A stretch of DNA of 8,256 nt from Vulcanimicrobiota bacterium (GCA_023447635.1 JAEXNA010000161.1:1-8256), one strand, 5' to 3'. Positions 1 to 5,716 are shown, counted from the stretch's first letter. The notes: generated by a model not told the origin, from the sequence alone. Program-made: numbers and translations.

Positions 1-639
1 GACGATATCAAAGTGGAACTGCGGGACACCACGGTCTACGGTGAGGGCAACATCACGGTCAGCGGAGGGATCCAGGGGGTCGGCGGTACGGTGGTCTCGG
101 AAGGGAACGTCAACCTTCTGGCCGGTCGCTCTTTGTCGATGGCCTCGGAGGGGAAGACGACCAAAGAGCAGATGAAAGAGTTCAAGGCGTTGAACAACGA
201 CGCTCTGGCGCTCGAGGACCTGGGCGAGCTGGAACTTTCGGACCTGCCCGCAGACGAGACCCGCCATTCGGCCATGCAGCTGAACGTTTACTGCAAAGGC
301 GACCTGAACGTCTCGAGCTTCGTCGACCGCTACGGGTCGTACCGGAATCTGGCCTTTTCGGGCCTTCTCTACTCCTGGGGCGACGTGCGGCTGCGCGCCT
401 CCCGGGATGGCAATACCCGGGGCGGCGTGCTAAAGCTGCGGGGCGCCATGGTCGCCTACGGAGCCGACCCCGCTTCGGGTCGGCTGGGCGGGACGGGCAA
501 AGGGATGATCGACATCACCGCCCGCCACGCCAACCTGTTCTGGGACCCGCGCTACCTGCCGTCGCTGGCCGAACTCCAGCCCGAAGGCAGCTCGATCTTT
601 ACCCTGCAGCGCACCTTCATGCACTTCCTGGAGAAATAG
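1..639 (+). CDS. C-terminal part of a repetitive beta-rich, probably surface/pilus-associated protein (5' end outside window)
   Basis: The frame is open from base 1 and ends at TAG 637-639, so 212 residues are visible. The GTG at 13 is merely the first possible start inside an already open frame, so the gene almost certainly begins upstream. The visible part has short hydrophobic strands alternating with Gly/Asn/Asp turns (TVYGEGNITVSGGIQG, TVVSEGNVNLLAG, LNVYCKGDLNVSS, GDVRLRAS, LKLRGAMVAYGA). This pattern is typical of right-handed beta-helix or polymer-forming repeat domains, including those at the C-termini of PilX-like pilus proteins. A Lys/Glu-rich, probably helical insert interrupts it (about residues 52-80). 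It ends in FWDPRYLPSLAELQP and an aromatic tail. No signal peptide or catalytic motif is visible, since the N-terminus is missing. The pseudopilin operon at the other end of the window makes a pilus or secretion link plausible but does not prove it. Function is unknown. Confidence is high that the frame is coding and low for the product. Confidence 0.8.
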   Translation, partial: DDIKVELRDTTVYGEGNITVSGGIQGVGGTVVSEGNVNLLAGRSLSMASEGKTTKEQMKEFKALNNDALALEDLGELELSDLPADETRHSAMQLNVYCKGDLNVSSFVDRYGSYRNLAFSGLLYSWGDVRLRASRDGNTRGGVLKLRGAMVAYGADPASGRLGGTGKGMIDITARHANLFWDPRYLPSLAELQPEGSSIFTLQRTFMHFLEK

Positions 640-652
640 AAGCCCTCGACTC

Positions 653-672
653 TGACGGGATCCAGCCCGTTA
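653..672 (+). other. Weak hairpin after the first gene
   Basis: ACGGG (655-659) and CCCGT (666-670) pair around a 6-base loop. One G-T pair and one T-A pair extend the stem to 7 bp. It starts 13 bases after the stop codon of the first gene, where a terminator would be expected, but no T-run follows. It could be a weak or factor-assisted transcription end, or chance in GC-rich DNA. Confidence 0.3.
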
Positions 673-681
673 ACGAGCTTG

Positions 682-696
682 CTCCTGGACCAGGAG
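682..696. repeat. 15-bp perfect palindrome CTCCTGG-A-CCAGGAG
   Basis: Two perfect 7-base arms surround a single A. As RNA it would fold with a 5-base loop (GGACC) and a 5-bp stem. It sits between the first gene and the suf promoter, about 48 bases upstream of the -35 box. No T-run follows, so it is not a standard terminator. It could be an upstream protein-binding site or part of a bipartite transcription end with the hairpin at 653-672. Confidence 0.4.
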
Positions 697-733
697 ACCG
701 GGGGGCAGATGGCGGAAACCCTGGGCCCGGGCA

Positions 734-751
734 CCTGTTAATCTTGACAGG
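734..751. promoter_or_regulatory. Palindrome over the -35 box, candidate repressor site
   Basis: CCTGT (734-738) mirrors ACAGG (747-751). An inner AA/TT pair continues the symmetry, so 7 of 8 positions match, with one mismatch (739/746). The TTGACA -35 box lies inside the palindrome. Size and position fit a dimeric winged-helix repressor such as the Rrf2 protein encoded just downstream. It does not match the published IscR type 1 consensus as I recall it, so assignment to this regulator is inference. Confidence 0.4.
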
Positions 752-772
752 ATAAGTAGGGATTGCTAGTCT
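744..772 (+). promoter_or_regulatory. Promoter of the suf operon
   Basis: A perfect -35 box TTGACA lies at 744-749. A 17-base spacer separates it from a -10-like TAGTCT at 767-772, and TG at 764-765 gives an extended -10 that would compensate for the weak hexamer. Transcription would start near 779-781, only about 11-13 bases before the regulator's ATG at 792. It is the only good promoter match between the first gene and the suf genes, and the two flanking palindromes overlap its boxes, as expected for a repressible promoter. Confidence 0.6.
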
Positions 773-783
773 GGCGCCCAGAC
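769..783. promoter_or_regulatory. Palindrome over the -10/start site, candidate operator
   Basis: GTCTGG (769-774) and CCAGAC (778-783) are perfect inverted repeats around CGC. The palindrome overlaps the -10 hexamer and the predicted transcription start, where a bound repressor would block open-complex formation. It is the tightest palindrome in the promoter region and is a good candidate site for autoregulation by the Rrf2 protein starting at 792. Confidence 0.45.
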
Positions 784-791
784 ATCGTGCC

Positions 792-1295
792 ATGTTGAAA
801 CTCTCCACCAAGTCAAGCTACGGGCTCCGAGCCTGTCTGGCCCTCTGTAAGGCCGACGGCAAGCTCTCGAGTTCGGAGATAGCGGAACGGGAAAACATCC
901 CGCAGCGCTATCTCGAGCAGATCCTGGCCGGCCTGCGTCAGGGCGGACTGGTAGAGTCGACGCGCGGGGCTCGGGGAGGCTACTCTCTGGCCCGACCCGC
1001 CACGGAGATCTCCGTAGCCGACCTGGTGTCGTGTCTGGAGGGCGAACTTCCGCCCATCCTCTGCTCCATGCCGGAGCAGCGGTCGGACAGCTGCCGCTCT
1101 GGAGAGGGCGGCTGCGCCAGCAGCAAACTTTGCTGCGAACTCGAGGCCTCCGTGATGAGCGTGCTGGCCAATACGACGCTGGCCGCCCTGGCGGAAAGCG
1201 CCACAAGTTTAGAATCGCCACCTGGCGGAGATGGTAGCGGGTCCGAGGTCGAGCTCTCGGACCCGATGCACGCGCTGCCCACACACAACAACTAG
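792..1295 (+). CDS. Rrf2-family (IscR-like) Fe-S-sensing transcriptional regulator of the suf operon
   Basis: The 167-residue protein opens with the family-typical MLKLSTKSSYGLRA. A winged helix-turn-helix follows (about residues 25-65, with IPQRYLEQILAGLRQGGLVES as recognition region and RGGYSLARP as wing), then the hallmark ISVADLVSCLEG (73-84). Cys91, Cys101 and Cys108 are the likely [2Fe-2S] ligands; Cys114 and Cys115 lie close behind. The IscR ligands are three cysteines plus a histidine with C-X5-C-X5-C-X2-H spacing. Here the spacing is C-X9-C-X6-C and no such histidine is seen, so cluster binding is likely but the ligand set differs. A flexible Gly/Ser/Glu-rich tail (about 140-167) extends the usual core. 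As first gene of the operon it probably represses its own promoter when Fe-S supply is adequate. The start at 792 is fixed by family alignment; there is no clear Shine-Dalgarno and the predicted leader is about 12 bases. sufC follows 13 bases after its stop. Confidence 0.93.
   Translation: MLKLSTKSSYGLRACLALCKADGKLSSSEIAERENIPQRYLEQILAGLRQGGLVESTRGARGGYSLARPATEISVADLVSCLEGELPPILCSMPEQRSDSCRSGEGGCASSKLCCELEASVMSVLANTTLAALAESATSLESPPGGDGSGSEVELSDPMHALPTHNN
1238..1265 (+). other. 10-bp perfect hairpin in the 3' end of the regulator gene
   Basis: CGGGTCCGAG (1238-1247) pairs perfectly with CTCGGACCCG (1256-1265) around an 8-base loop. It lies within codons 149-158 of the regulator, in the low-complexity tail, ending 43 bases before the sufC start. 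No T-run follows, so it is not a standard terminator. A 5' stabilising structure for a processed sufCBD transcript is one plausible role. Confidence 0.5.
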
Positions 1296-1298
1296 AGG
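1295..1298 (+). promoter_or_regulatory. Ribosome binding site of sufC
   Basis: GAGG sits 10 bases before ATG 1309 and overlaps the last base of the regulator's stop codon. It fixes the sufC start at 1309 rather than the in-frame GTG at 1231 inside the regulator gene; the 26 residues that start would add do not resemble SufC. Confidence 0.65.
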
Positions 1299-1308
1299 TA
1301 TACACGAA

Positions 1309-2097
1309 ATGGCTAACGCCCCTTTACTCCAAGTCAAAAACCTGCACGCCGAGATCGATGGCAAACCGATCCTGCGCGGACTCGACCTCACCATTGAACA
1401 GGGCGAAGTTCACGCCCTGATGGGACCCAACGGATCGGGCAAGTCGACCCTTTCCAACGTTCTGATGGGCCACCCGTCCTACGAGGTGACCGAAGGTGAG
1501 ATCTGGTTCCAGGGCGAGAACATCACCGAAGCCGAGGCCGACGAGCGCGCCAAAGCCGGTATCTTCCTGGCCTTCCAGTACCCCACCTCGATCCCCGGCG
1601 TATCGCTGGGTAACTTCCTGCTGGCCAGCGTCAAGGCTATCCGCGGCGCCGACAACGTTCAGTTGCTGCCGTTCCGCAAAGAGCTGAACGCCAAGATGGA
1701 CGAACTGGGCATCAACAAGGCGTTCGCCAAGCGCTACGTCAACGAAGGCTTCTCGGGCGGTGAGAAAAAGCGCTGCGAGATCCTGCAGATGGCGCTGCTC
1801 AACCCGAAGCTCGCTCTGCTCGACGAGACCGACTCGGGTCTCGACATCGACGCGCTGAAGATCGTCGCTGAAGGCGTGAACCGCCAGATGAACCCCGAGA
1901 TGGGCGCCCTGGTCATCACCCACTACCAGCGTCTGCTCGACCACATCAAGCCTCACAAGGTGCACGTGCTGGTGGCCGGTCGCATCGTCGAGAGCGGCGG
2001 TCCCGAGATCGCCCTTCAGCTCGAAGCCAAAGGTTACGATGAACTTCTCAAGGCTCACGGCCTGCCCGCCGAAGAGCCCGAGACCGTCTCGGTTTAG
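1309..2097 (+). CDS. sufC: SufC, ABC-type ATPase of the Fe-S cluster assembly scaffold
   Basis: SufC is the cytoplasmic ATPase of the SufBC2D complex; ATP hydrolysis drives the conformational change that lets SufB-SufD assemble a cluster. The 262-residue protein has every ABC element: Walker A GPNGSGKST (39-47), Q-loop Gln90 in AFQYP, the signature FSGGEKKR (148-155), Walker B with the SufC-typical LALLDETDSGLD (168-179, catalytic Glu173), and the switch His205 in VITHYQRLL. The ETDSGLD form and FSGGEKKR separate SufC from ordinary importer ATPases. Length matches the family (about 250-265). The start is ATG 1309, preceded by GAGG; 13 bases separate it from the regulator and 21 from sufB, so it is co-transcribed. 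It contains no CTA or TCA codon and a single TTA (codon 6), which suggests strong codon selection. Confidence 0.97.
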   Translation: MANAPLLQVKNLHAEIDGKPILRGLDLTIEQGEVHALMGPNGSGKSTLSNVLMGHPSYEVTEGEIWFQGENITEAEADERAKAGIFLAFQYPTSIPGVSLGNFLLASVKAIRGADNVQLLPFRKELNAKMDELGINKAFAKRYVNEGFSGGEKKRCEILQMALLNPKLALLDETDSGLDIDALKIVAEGVNRQMNPEMGALVITHYQRLLDHIKPHKVHVLVAGRIVESGGPEIALQLEAKGYDELLKAHGLPAEEPETVSV

Positions 2098-2118
2098 GGA
2101 CCAGAAAGGACCTGCGAT

Positions 2119-3528
2119 ATGTCTAGCGATGCAGCACTTTTAGAAGAGGTAGGAGCCGATTACAAATACGGCTTCCACGACACCGAAGAGCCCGTTTTCA
2201 AAAGCGGCAAGGGCCTGACCGAGGAGATCGTTCGCGCCATTTCGGCTCGTAAGAACGAGCCCGAGTGGATGCTCGAGTACCGCCTGAAGGCGCTCAAGCA
2301 CTTCCACGAACGTCCCATGCCCGATTGGGGTTCGGACCTCGGCGAGATCGATTTTGCCAACATCCACTACTACGTCAAGCCTTCCGAGAAGACCGAGAAG
2401 TCCTGGGACGACGTGCCCCAGTACATCAAGGACACCTTCGACAAGCTGGGCATCCCCGAAGCCGAGCGCAAGTTCCTGGCCGGCGTGTCGGCCCAGTACG
2501 AATCCGAGGTCGTCTACCACTCGATCAACGAGGACCTGGAAAAGCAGGGCGTGATCTTCCTGGATATGGACTCGGCTCTGCGCGAGTACCCGGAGATCGT
2601 GAAGCAGTACTTCGGTACCGTGATCCCCCACACCGACAACAAGTTCGCCGCCCTCAACGGCGCGGTATGGTCGGGCGGTTCGTTCATCTACGTCCCCGAG
2701 GGCGTCGAGGTGGAAATCCCGCTGCAGGCTTACTTCCGCATCAATGCCGAGAACATGGGCCAGTTCGAGCGCACCCTGATCATCACTGCCAAAGGCAGCA
2801 AGGTCCATTACATCGAGGGCTGCACCGCCCCGATCTACTCGACCGACTCGCTGCACTCGGCGGTCGTCGAGCTGATCGCTATGGAAGGTAGCACCATCCG
2901 CTACACCACCATCCAGAACTGGTCGAACAACGTGTACAACCTGGTGACCAAGCGCGCCCAGGCGTTCCGCAACGCCACCGTCGAGTGGATCGACGGCAAC
3001 CTGGGTTCGAAGATCACCATGAAGTATCCGGCCGTGTACCTGATGGAAGAAGGCGCTCGCGGCGAAGTGCTGTCGATCGCCTACGCCGGCAAGGGCCAGC
3101 ATCAGGACGCCGGCGCGAAGATGGTGCACCTGGCTTCCAACACCGCTTCCACGGTGCTGAGCAAGTCGATCTCGAAAGACGGCGGACGCACTTCGTACCG
3201 CGGTCTGGTCAAGGTGATGCCGAAGGCCGAGAACGTCAAGTGCAACGTCCGTTGTGACGCCCTGCTGCTCGACGAGCACTCTCGTTCGGACACTTTCCCC
3301 TACATGGAGATCGATAACAAGAACACGCACATCGGTCACGAAGCGACCGTGTCCAAGGTGGGCGATGAGCAGCTGTTCTACCTGATGAGCCGCGGAATGT
3401 CGGAAAACGACGCTATCTCCATGATCGTGAACGGCTTCTTCGAACCGTTCACCAAGGAGCTGCCGATGGAGTACGCCGTCGAGCTGAACCGTCTCATCCA
3501 ACTCGAAATGGAGGGATCCATCGGCTAA
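2119..3528 (+). CDS. sufB: SufB, Fe-S cluster scaffold subunit
   Basis: SufB receives sulfur from the cysteine desulfurase system and, with SufD and SufC, builds the nascent cluster. At 469 residues it is close to other SufB proteins (about 465-495). The C-terminal core carries the family signatures: QLFYLMSRGMSENDAISMIVNGF (418-440) and FPYMEIDNKNTHIGHEAT (393-410). Cys379 in VRCDALL aligns with E. coli Cys405, the key sulfur acceptor, and His407/Glu408 with His433/Glu434 at the SufB-SufD interface. Cys235 in EGCTAP matches Cys254 of the sulfur tunnel. The middle (about 180-370) is the beta-helix scaffold. No inserted intein is present, although SufB is a frequent intein host. GAAAGGA ends 8 bases before ATG 2119. 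It lies between sufC (21-base gap) and sufD (18-base gap). The only TTA codon is codon 8. Confidence 0.97.
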   Translation: MSSDAALLEEVGADYKYGFHDTEEPVFKSGKGLTEEIVRAISARKNEPEWMLEYRLKALKHFHERPMPDWGSDLGEIDFANIHYYVKPSEKTEKSWDDVPQYIKDTFDKLGIPEAERKFLAGVSAQYESEVVYHSINEDLEKQGVIFLDMDSALREYPEIVKQYFGTVIPHTDNKFAALNGAVWSGGSFIYVPEGVEVEIPLQAYFRINAENMGQFERTLIITAKGSKVHYIEGCTAPIYSTDSLHSAVVELIAMEGSTIRYTTIQNWSNNVYNLVTKRAQAFRNATVEWIDGNLGSKITMKYPAVYLMEEGARGEVLSIAYAGKGQHQDAGAKMVHLASNTASTVLSKSISKDGGRTSYRGLVKVMPKAENVKCNVRCDALLLDEHSRSDTFPYMEIDNKNTHIGHEATVSKVGDEQLFYLMSRGMSENDAISMIVNGFFEPFTKELPMEYAVELNRLIQLEMEGSIG

Positions 3529-3546
3529 AGCCGCTGGAATGGAGCA

Positions 3547-4770
3547 ATGACCGCGACTATGGATCGTTACGAAATCAACGCCCAGGGCTTACAGTCCGTG
3601 GGCAGCAAAAGCGCTGACTGGCTGAAAGCCGATCGGGCCAAGGGGTTCGAGCTGTTCGAGCAGCTTCCGTTCCCCAAGCGCACCGACGAGTCTTGGCGCC
3701 GCACCAACCCGAAGCTGGTTGGTCTGGACGGCAAGCAGGTCGTCGCTGGCAAGTCCCAATACGGCGTGTTGGGGACCGAAGAGATGCCTCGCGGCATCAC
3801 CTTCGGGCCGGCCGACCAGCTGCTGACCGAAACCGCTCTGGAACTGGCCAAGCGCCAACGTGAGAGCGGCCGTCACAGCTTCACCGCCCTGAACGAAGCG
3901 TTCTGGCAGGGCGGCACGGTGCTCGACGTCGGTAAGGATATCAGCACGGGCGAGACGGCTCTGCACGCTCAGCACCACTACGAAGGCAGCGAAGGCAGCC
4001 TGGCGCTGCCCCGCAGCATCGTGCGGGTGGACAAGTTCTCGAAGGTGACCCTGGTGGAAACCTTCACCTCCGGCAGCGACACCTTGATGGCGGCCCCTCT
4101 GGCCGACATCTACCTGGGCGAAGGCGCCACCCTGAAGTACGTCATCGTACAGAAGTGGGGCGTCGAGACCACCTCGGTGCCGACCGTGCGCGCTCACCTG
4201 GAAAAGGACGCCACCCTGCAGGTGCTCTACGTCGGACTGGGCGGCAAGCTGACCAAGCTGTTCGGCGAGTGCGACCTGGAAGGCGAAGGCTGCAAGTCCG
4301 AAGTGATGGGTCTGGTCATGGCTGCCGAGAAGCAGCACTTCGACTTCGACGTAAACCAGTATCATCGTGTGGGCGCCAACGTCAGCGACGTGCTGTTCCA
4401 CATCGCCCTGGCCGACGAAGCTCGCTCCATCTTCTCGGGGAACGTGATCTGTGAGCCCGGCGCTCAGAAGATCGATGGCTATCAGCAGAACCGCAACCTG
4501 TTGCTGTCCAGCAAAGCCCGCGCGGATTCGATGCCCAAGCTGGAGATCGAAGCCAACGACGTGCGCTGCACCCACGGCGCGACCTTTACCACCTATGACG
4601 AAGCTCAGAACTTCTACTGCCGCGCTCGCGGTCTGAACGAAGCCGAAGCCAAGCGTCTGCTGGTGCGTGGCTTCTTCCAGGAAGTGGTCAACCGGGTCGA
4701 GCAGGACGTGGTGGTCGAGCACCTCATGAACCTGGTTGCCGACAAGATGGACCAGACGCTCGGCCGCTAA
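3547..4770 (+). CDS. sufD: SufD, Fe-S cluster scaffold subunit
   Basis: SufD is the SufB paralogue that forms the SufB-SufD heterodimer on which the cluster is assembled, and it also assists iron entry. The 407-residue protein has the SufD N-terminal helical region with the PFPKRTDESWRRTNP motif (41-55), a beta-helix core (about 150-330), and the C-terminal IEANDVRCTHGATF (334-347). There His343 aligns with E. coli His360, which faces SufB Cys405, and Cys341 with Cys358. The end, GLNEAEAKRLLVRGFFQEVVNRV, is the conserved shared SufB/SufD tail. Start choice is not certain. ATG 3547 has GGAG only 2 bases upstream and a weaker GGA 8 bases upstream; ATG 3559 (residue 5) has GGAG 14 bases upstream. 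The longer form is kept here. The only TTA codon is codon 15. A strong hairpin terminator follows the stop. Confidence 0.95.
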   Translation: MTATMDRYEINAQGLQSVGSKSADWLKADRAKGFELFEQLPFPKRTDESWRRTNPKLVGLDGKQVVAGKSQYGVLGTEEMPRGITFGPADQLLTETALELAKRQRESGRHSFTALNEAFWQGGTVLDVGKDISTGETALHAQHHYEGSEGSLALPRSIVRVDKFSKVTLVETFTSGSDTLMAAPLADIYLGEGATLKYVIVQKWGVETTSVPTVRAHLEKDATLQVLYVGLGGKLTKLFGECDLEGEGCKSEVMGLVMAAEKQHFDFDVNQYHRVGANVSDVLFHIALADEARSIFSGNVICEPGAQKIDGYQQNRNLLLSSKARADSMPKLEIEANDVRCTHGATFTTYDEAQNFYCRARGLNEAEAKRLLVRGFFQEVVNRVEQDVVVEHLMNLVADKMDQTLGR

Positions 4771-4780
4771 GCGCCGAGCC

Positions 4781-4817
4781 AGGGAAGCCCGGGGAGTTCG
4801 CTCCTCGGGCTTCTTTC
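4781..4817 (+). terminator. Hairpin terminator after sufD
   Basis: A 13-bp stem (4784-4796 with 4801-4813, one G-T wobble) closes a TTCG loop; weaker G-T and A-T pairs at 4781-4783 with 4814-4816 extend it. TTTC follows, a short T-run. The stem is the most stable in the window and lies 11 bases after the sufD stop. With so few Ts it is probably a partial terminator, lowering rather than stopping transcription into the Rieske gene, which has no clear promoter of its own in the 37 bases after it. Confidence 0.75.
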
Positions 4818-4854
4818 ATGAAGACCAATCGGCGCAGAAAGCGAAGGGCAGACG

Positions 4855-5163
4855 ATGCATAAGCTTGGAAAAAAAGAAGATTTCCCCGAAGGGACGGCGG
4901 TCCCCATGCAGGTCGATGGCCAGGCCATCGTGGTCTGCCACCTCGAAGGCGGGAAGTTCTACGCGGTCGAGGACCGCTGCTCGCATGACGACGAAGAGCT
5001 GTCGGGGGGCGGTTTGGAAGGCTGTGAGCTGATCTGTCCGCGCCACGGAGCCCGCTTCGACGTCAGGGACGGCTCGGTGACGGCCCCGCCTGCCTTCTAC
5101 CCGATCGATACCTTTGAAGTGACCGTCCGCCACGGCGACGTGTTCGTGACGCTTGATGGGTAA
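4855..5163 (+). CDS. Rieske-type [2Fe-2S] ferredoxin
   Basis: This small soluble electron carrier has 102 residues, the normal size for stand-alone Rieske ferredoxins of the NirD/BphA3 type. The two ligand pairs are complete: Cys42-X-His44 (RCSHDDEEL) and Cys61-X2-His64 (CPRHGARFD), 16 residues apart. There is no signal peptide or membrane anchor, so it is not a cytochrome bc1 Rieske subunit. AAGGG (4844-4848) lies 6 bases before ATG 4855. It lies 84 bases after sufD on the same strand, beyond the terminator, so it is probably expressed at a lower level by read-through. The suf linkage suggests a role as electron donor during cluster assembly or as a sentinel client; neither is shown by the sequence. 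It contains no TTA, CTA or TCA codon, like the suf genes. Confidence 0.93.
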   Translation: MHKLGKKEDFPEGTAVPMQVDGQAIVVCHLEGGKFYAVEDRCSHDDEELSGGGLEGCELICPRHGARFDVRDGSVTAPPAFYPIDTFEVTVRHGDVFVTLDG

Positions 5164-5194
5164 GACGCCCAACGCCGTTCTGCACTAGTAGCCG
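5164..5194. other. 31-base gap between convergent operons, with a short direct repeat
   Basis: The rightward Rieske gene and the leftward pilin gene end 31 bases apart. CTAGTAG occurs at 5185-5191 and again at 5195-5201, the second copy covering the TAG stop of the pilin gene (read on the - strand). No stable hairpin with a T-run is visible for either operon, so transcription may run into the opposite gene. Confidence 0.4.
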
Positions 5195-5716
5195 CTAGTA
5201 GTCCATCAGCGGCAGCACGCGGCGAAAGGTCAACTGGTCGGACTTCGCGCTGGCCTCGCGGTGCATGGTGACTTGAATCAGGCGCATGTTGTCCATCCCG
5301 GTATAGGGAGGGTCATGGTCAGCCCAGCCAAAGAGCACGGTTTCGTGCTCTTTCACTGGCAAGATGAGCTCTTTTTTACCTTCCTGAACCTTGACCACAC
5401 CTTCTTTCGTGCTGACGAACTGCAATGGTGCCGCCTGGTACTGGGGGAATCCGTCCACTTCGCCAAGGTCGGTCAGAACGGTCAGGGTCATCACCCGGGT
5501 GCCGCAGCGGATCAGGCGCCCTTCTCGAAACGCCTCTTCGATTCGGCTAAGCCCCAGGTGGAACCGGCGCAGGCGCTCGGACTGTTCGTCTCGCTTGGCG
5601 GTGACGGCCACGCCGTGTACGTAGAACGAGAGAATCGCAGCCATCACCATGCTGAAGATTCCCATAGCGACGAGCAGTTCGACCAGTGTGACGCCGCGGC
5701 TCGACCCTGGCTTCAT
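5195..5716 (-). CDS. PilW/GspJ-like minor pilin (pseudopilin)
   Basis: The 173-residue protein carries a canonical type IV prepilin leader: a short basic stretch, Gly8 as the -1 residue, then VTLVELLVAMGIFSMVMAAILSF, with Glu13 at mature position +5 and a long hydrophobic helix (about 9-32). Prepilin peptidase would cut after Gly8 and methylate Val9. The mature globular part (about 40-173) contains an amphipathic helix (AKRDEQSERLRRFHLGLSRIEEAF) and then a beta-rich section ending LTFRRVLPLMDY. Size and the SRIEEAFREG region resemble PilW/GspJ subunits, which form part of the minor pseudopilin tip complex. The start ATG (5716-5714) overlaps the previous gene's TGA as ATGA, so translation is coupled. 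It is the last gene of the operon. The pilin class is certain; J/W type is a best guess. The partner (type IV pilus, type II secretion or DNA uptake) cannot be told here. Confidence 0.9.
   Translation of the reverse strand: MKPGSSRGVTLVELLVAMGIFSMVMAAILSFYVHGVAVTAKRDEQSERLRRFHLGLSRIEEAFREGRLIRCGTRVMTLTVLTDLGEVDGFPQYQAAPLQFVSTKEGVVKVQEGKKELILPVKEHETVLFGWADHDPPYTGMDNMRLIQVTMHREASAKSDQLTFRRVLPLMDY

Noticed and set aside
725..791. Riboswitch or T-box in front of the operon
   Set aside because: The predicted leader is only about 12 bases, too short for an aptamer; the symmetry lies in promoter DNA.
1231..1308. Longer sufC starting at GTG 1231
   Set aside because: The extra 26 residues come from another frame of the regulator gene, resemble no SufC N-terminus and lack a ribosome site; ATG 1309 has one and matches family length.
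2265..2891. 208-codon alternative frame within sufB on the + strand
   Set aside because: Arg/Pro/Gly-rich out-of-frame product of GC-rich DNA, fully inside a clearly conserved gene.
2119..3528. Possible intein in SufB
   Set aside because: SufB is a common intein host, but the conserved core is continuous and the length is normal.
1324..4722. Long open frames antisense to sufC, sufB and sufD (244, 453 and 377 codons)
   Set aside because: They are codon-aligned mirrors of the suf genes and stay open only because the sense strand avoids TTA, CTA and TCA. Their translations are low-complexity Val/Gln/His/Leu-rich and match no family.
4869..4875. Seven-A run near the Rieske start (and another at 6778-6784) as a frameshift or slippage site
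   Set aside because: Both genes are intact and full length without any shift; no downstream alternative frame encodes a sensible product.
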